Source: an uncultured bacterium (GTDB lineage Bacteria; Cyanobacteriota; Vampirovibrionia; Gastranaerophilales; Gastranaerophilaceae). Taken from it: a stretch of DNA of 40,756 nt. Of this stretch, positions 38,699 through 40,756 are shown in pieces; position 1 is the first letter of the stretch, and every line of letters begins with the position of its first letter. The translations under genes and the position numbers were made by a program. The stretch spans positions 1 through 40,756 of the forward strand of contig CAMVQX010000001.1 of NCBI GenBank assembly GCA_947169755.1, given 5' to 3'. Under the pieces are notes generated by a model. It saw nothing but the letters and a program-made list of their open reading frames with translations. It was not told the DNA's origin and did no database searches.

Positions 38699-38769
38699 AG
38701 CGAGTAACGGGAATCGAACCCGCATCTCGACCTTGGAGGGGTCATATCCTACCATTGAACGATACTCGC
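38699..38769 (-). tRNA. tRNA-Gly (TCC)
   Basis: Acceptor GCGAGTA/TACTCGC, anticodon stem TGACC/GGTCG with loop CCTCCAA, T arm TGCGGG-TTCGATT-CCCG. Position 33 is C instead of the near-universal T. Confidence 0.88.
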
Positions 38770-38824
38770 ATTATTTTCAAATTACAGATATTGTATAATC
38801 AATATCAAATTTGTTTAATATCTG

Positions 38825-38897
38825 TGCTCCCAGTGGGACTCGAACCCACGACTTCCTGCTTAAGAGGCAGGAGCTCTACCAGCTGAGCTACAAGAGC
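38825..38897 (-). tRNA. tRNA-Lys (CTT)
   Basis: Acceptor GCTCTTG/TGGGAGC, loop CTCTTAA in CCTGC/GCAGG, T arm GTGGG-TTCGAGT-CCCAC. Confidence 0.94.
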
Positions 38898-38904
38898 AAA
38901 ATTT

Positions 38905-38971
38905 GGTTTTCCTGCAATTATTGCGACCTCCCAGTAAAATCCGGGGCTCTATACCTGAGCTAAAGAAAACC
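38905..38971 (-). tRNA. tRNA-like unit without T loop
   Basis: Acceptor GGTTTTC/GAAAACC, D arm GCTC-AGGTATA-GAGC, stem CCCGG/CTGGG with a 6-nt loop ATTTTA. The T stem arms GCAAT and ATTGC touch with no TTCGA loop between them. Probable deletion derivative; anticodon TTT or TTA is ambiguous. Confidence 0.4.
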
Positions 38972-38985
38972 ATTTATCAACTTTG

Positions 38986-39056
38986 CCGTATGTGCGGTGC
39001 TCGAACCCGCCTACCAGGGATTTGGTCCCCTCGCTCACCTTCTTGCGTTACATACT
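38986..39056 (-). tRNA. Divergent tRNA-like unit, possibly Trp (CCA)
   Basis: GTATGT/ACATAC acceptor, weak D stem CGC/GCG, GGG/CCC anticodon stem around ACCAAA, T loop TTCGAGC. An upstream flank repeats ACATACGG and CCGTAT, so an alternative acceptor pairing exists. Low certainty on frame of the anticodon. Confidence 0.4.
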
Positions 39057-39145
39057 CATATACGGTTAATTACTCCGTATGTGTACCCTCTCTTTCTTTT
39101 TCAACAACGCGTCCATTGCATACTTCATACTCAAGTCAGGCCTAG

Positions 39146-39217
39146 TTGCCCTTACTGGAATCGAACCAATATCTTCTGATCCAGAGTCAGACGTACTAGC
39201 CATTGTACTAAAGGGCA
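39146..39217 (-). tRNA. tRNA-Gln (CTG)
   Basis: Acceptor TGCCCTT/AAGGGCA, loop CTCTGGA in TCTGA/TCAGA, T arm ATTGG-TTCGATT-CCAGT. Confidence 0.93.
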
Positions 39218-39227
39218 AGTTATATTG

Positions 39228-39304
39228 CCGATACGGAGGGATTCGAACCCTCTATTTTACTGGAGTGACAGTCCAGTTACAAACCCGAGTTGGCACACGC
39301 ACCG
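39228..39304 (-). tRNA. tRNA-Asp (GTC), copy 1
   Basis: Acceptor CGGTGCG/CGTATCG, loop CTGTCAC in CTGGA/TCCAG, T arm GAGGG-TTCGAAT-CCCTC. D arm is poor. Confidence 0.8.
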
Positions 39305-39318
39305 ATTTTTATTGTATG

Positions 39319-39400
39319 TTCCCCCGGTGGGACTCGAACCCACAATGGCAAAGCCACCTGATCCTAAGTCAGGCCCCTATACCAATTCGGGTACGGGGGA
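39319..39400 (-). tRNA. tRNA-Leu (TAG)
   Basis: Class II. Acceptor TCCCCCG/CGGGGGA, loop CTTAGGA in CCTGA/TCAGG, variable TGGCTTTGCCA. Confidence 0.94.
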
Positions 39401-39403
39401 ATA

Positions 39404-40240
39404 TCAATTTACTTTATATAATTTTTGTATTTTTTCATTATACCTATAAAAAGAACAGTTTAGTAATGATATTATTTCATTTTGTCTTTTTATATCTTTT
39501 TCTTTTAAAATATTATTGTTTACATCTTTGTAATGTTTAGGTTCATCATATTCAAAAACAATATTTAAATCTTTATCATATCCATCAAGAAAATATCCAT
39601 TGATAATAATTTCTCCGCCATTTTCTGCATGCTGTAAATTCCAATTATACATTTTATTTAATTCATTCATATAATTGCATGCTGTTTTTGAATAACATGC
39701 ACCTCCTTTGTTATGAACGTATTTTGCTGCGCTTATTCTTATTTTTTGTTTTGTTTCGTCTGGCAAACATTTTCCTTTCCAAGTCGGAACAATTTCTCCG
39801 TTATAAATTTTTTCTAAAAATGTATTTGTTGATTTTGCATGAATTTCTTTTACTTGTTCGTCTGTTAATTTTTCCCAACACATTGAACCTTTATGATGAT
39901 GTGAAGTTTCTTTACCTAAAGTTTTGCAATGTTCTTCGCAATGACCAAAATGTCCATTCAACGATTGAGAATTATTGAACTCTTTACCGCATTCGCAACG
40001 ATATAGATTTTCTGAAATTTTGTATTTGCATATTTTTACAGTCTTTATATATTGATTACAAAATCTTGTATGTGAATTTAAAGAATTTCTTGAATGAAAT
40101 TTTTTACCACATTCACATTTATATATTAATTCTTCTTCAGAATATTGCTTTTTTAATATTCCATTGCATCCTTTTTCATGAGTTGCTTTTGCACCAGCAT
40201 TTGTAAATTTTCTGCCACATTTTTTACAAACATACAACAT
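39404..40240 (-). CDS. Zinc-finger / VSR-like homing endonuclease 2
   Basis: 278 residues. Three finger-like units (YVCKKCGRKFTNAGAKATH, YKCECGKKFHSRNSLNSH, YRCECGKEFNNSQSLNGH), a short NUMOD-like region, then a nuclease with NWNLQHAENGGE, YFLDGYDKDLNIVFEYDE and PKHY. C-terminus RQNEIISLLNCSFYRY. Its stop is 4 bp from tRNA-Leu(TAG). Confidence 0.8.
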   Translation of the reverse strand: MLYVCKKCGRKFTNAGAKATHEKGCNGILKKQYSEEELIYKCECGKKFHSRNSLNSHTRFCNQYIKTVKICKYKISENLYRCECGKEFNNSQSLNGHFGHCEEHCKTLGKETSHHHKGSMCWEKLTDEQVKEIHAKSTNTFLEKIYNGEIVPTWKGKCLPDETKQKIRISAAKYVHNKGGACYSKTACNYMNELNKMYNWNLQHAENGGEIIINGYFLDGYDKDLNIVFEYDEPKHYKDVNNNILKEKDIKRQNEIISLLNCSFYRYNEKIQKLYKVN

Positions 40241-40305
40241 ATTATATTTTATTTATATTATATATTTGTGCCTTTATGCTAAATTTGGTAGAATTTACAA
40301 GATTG

Positions 40306-40377
40306 AGCCTTATACTGGATTCGAACCAGTGACCTACTGATTACGAAACAGTCGTTCTACTACTGAACTAACAAGGC
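40306..40377 (-). tRNA. tRNA-Thr (CGT)
   Basis: Acceptor GCCTTGT/ATAAGGC, loop TTCGTAA in ACTGT/TCAGT, T arm ACTGG-TTCGAAT-CCAGT. Confidence 0.9.
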
Positions 40378-40382
40378 AATTG

Positions 40383-40454
40383 TCTCCCCGCGAGGATTCG
40401 AACCCCGATCTTATGGTCCGTAGCCATACGTTCTATCCATTGAACTACGGGGAG
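40383..40454 (-). tRNA. tRNA-Arg (ACG)
   Basis: Acceptor CTCCCCG/CGGGGAG, D arm GTTCAATGGATAGAAC, loop CTACGGA in TATGG/CCATA. Confidence 0.93.
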
Positions 40455-40541
40455 TGGTAAGTTACCTTATCGCTGGAACTTTAAAGGATGCGCCGGACTT
40501 ATAGGTTAGCTACTCCTACCGGAACTTTATAAAGTTGTTTG
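40455..40541 (-). ncRNA. Hairpin spacer
   Basis: Minus strand ACTTTATAAAGT, CCGG...CCGG and GGTAACTTACC stems. AAAGTTCC occurs twice. No gene. Confidence 0.3.
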
Positions 40542-40628
40542 CGGACACGACGGGATTCGAACCCGCAATGGCTTGCGCTCCCTTCTGCGTGACAGGCAGA
40601 TATGCTAAACCAATTACACCACGCGTCC
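40542..40628 (-). tRNA. Class II tRNA with GTC (Asp) anticodon
   Basis: Acceptor GGACGCG/CGTGTCC, stem TCTGC/GCAGA with loop CTGTCAC, T arm GCGGG-TTCGAAT-CCCGT, but a 17-nt variable region (AGGGAGCGCAAGCC...). Asp tRNAs are class I; the array also has a class I Asp(GTC). Confidence 0.78.
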
Positions 40629-40721
40629 AATTTAGTTCTGCTTTCCAGAACTGTGACCCTTGAGCTTCGTTTATACTGACCGAGTTAACGGCGTGGGCTT
40701 GAAAGGATGAATTTTCACGGG
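40629..40721 (-). other. Spacer with 7-bp hairpin
   Basis: AGTTCTG-GAAAG-CAGAACT hairpin near 40634-40652. Otherwise nothing recognised. Confidence 0.3.
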
Positions 40722-40756
40722 CGGGAGCAGTAGGGATCGAACCTACGACCATCACC
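40722..40756 (-). tRNA. tRNA-Asn (GTT), copy 2, cut by window
   Basis: The 35 bases present (3' acceptor, T arm, variable loop) are identical to the tRNA-Asn at 32343, so a recent duplication within the array. Confidence 0.85.

Noticed and set aside
31686..40000. Many rightward frames in the array encoding peptides such as VGLEPTT or GFEPA...
   Set aside because: They are antisense translations of tRNA T arms (GGTTCGA on the other strand), a common annotation artefact; no promoter or family supports them.

Overview
The window looks like part of a large, AT-rich, tailed-phage genome whose host is probably in the Bacteroidetes. Evidence for a phage: tightly packed short genes almost all on one strand, a cell-wall amidase, an ATP-dependent DNA ligase, a sigma factor, many small unknown genes and a very large tRNA array full of homing endonucleases. 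Evidence for the host: seven promoters with a Bacteroidetes-type TAnnTTTG -7 box, and no strong Shine-Dalgarno sequences. The standard genetic code fits all long genes.

Region 1 (1-5760) is a glycan-modification island: five glycosyltransferase-like chains, two TupA-type ATP-grasp enzymes and a DUF1919/DUF1796-like protein. Its centre is a mirror-image duplication (ATP-grasp, glycosyltransferase | glycosyltransferase, ATP-grasp). Region 2 (5757-23710) is a leftward block: an IMP dehydrogenase/GMP reductase-like enzyme, S-adenosylmethionine synthase, an SprT-like metalloprotease, small membrane proteins, a sigma-70 family factor, two metallophosphoesterases (one with a ruined metal site), DNA ligase, a DUF4406 protein, three proteins with T4 internal-protein-like N-termini, and UDP-glucose dehydrogenase. 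Region 3 (23796-26124) holds a rightward amidase cassette and a convergent GH16 glycosidase, separated by a terminator.

Region 4 (26170-40756) is a leftward tRNA array: about 31 recognisable tRNAs, including an amber (CTA) tRNA, plus at least seven aberrant tRNA-like units and seven homing endonuclease genes, each placed just 5' of a tRNA. The most unusual content lies between the tRNAs. Two tRNAs (31534-31674 and 36641-36777) are circularly permuted: the 3' half precedes the 5' half, and the whole sits in the loop of a hairpin that also occurs without a tRNA elsewhere in the array. A terminated RNA of about 240 nt (35864-36102) carries an unmistakable copy of the 23S rRNA GTPase-associated centre (L11-binding domain) with a 168-nt insertion in helix 44. 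Other GC-rich spacers are structured RNAs, some with weaker rRNA resemblance. An NADAR-domain protein, a broken PTH2-like gene and small Cys-rich proteins sit among them.

Together the genes suggest a phage that reshapes host translation (tRNAs, suppressor, rRNA mimic), transcription (sigma factor with its own promoter class), nucleotide and methyl-donor metabolism, and surface polysaccharide. All functional statements are from reading the sequence and remembered family features; no database search was run.
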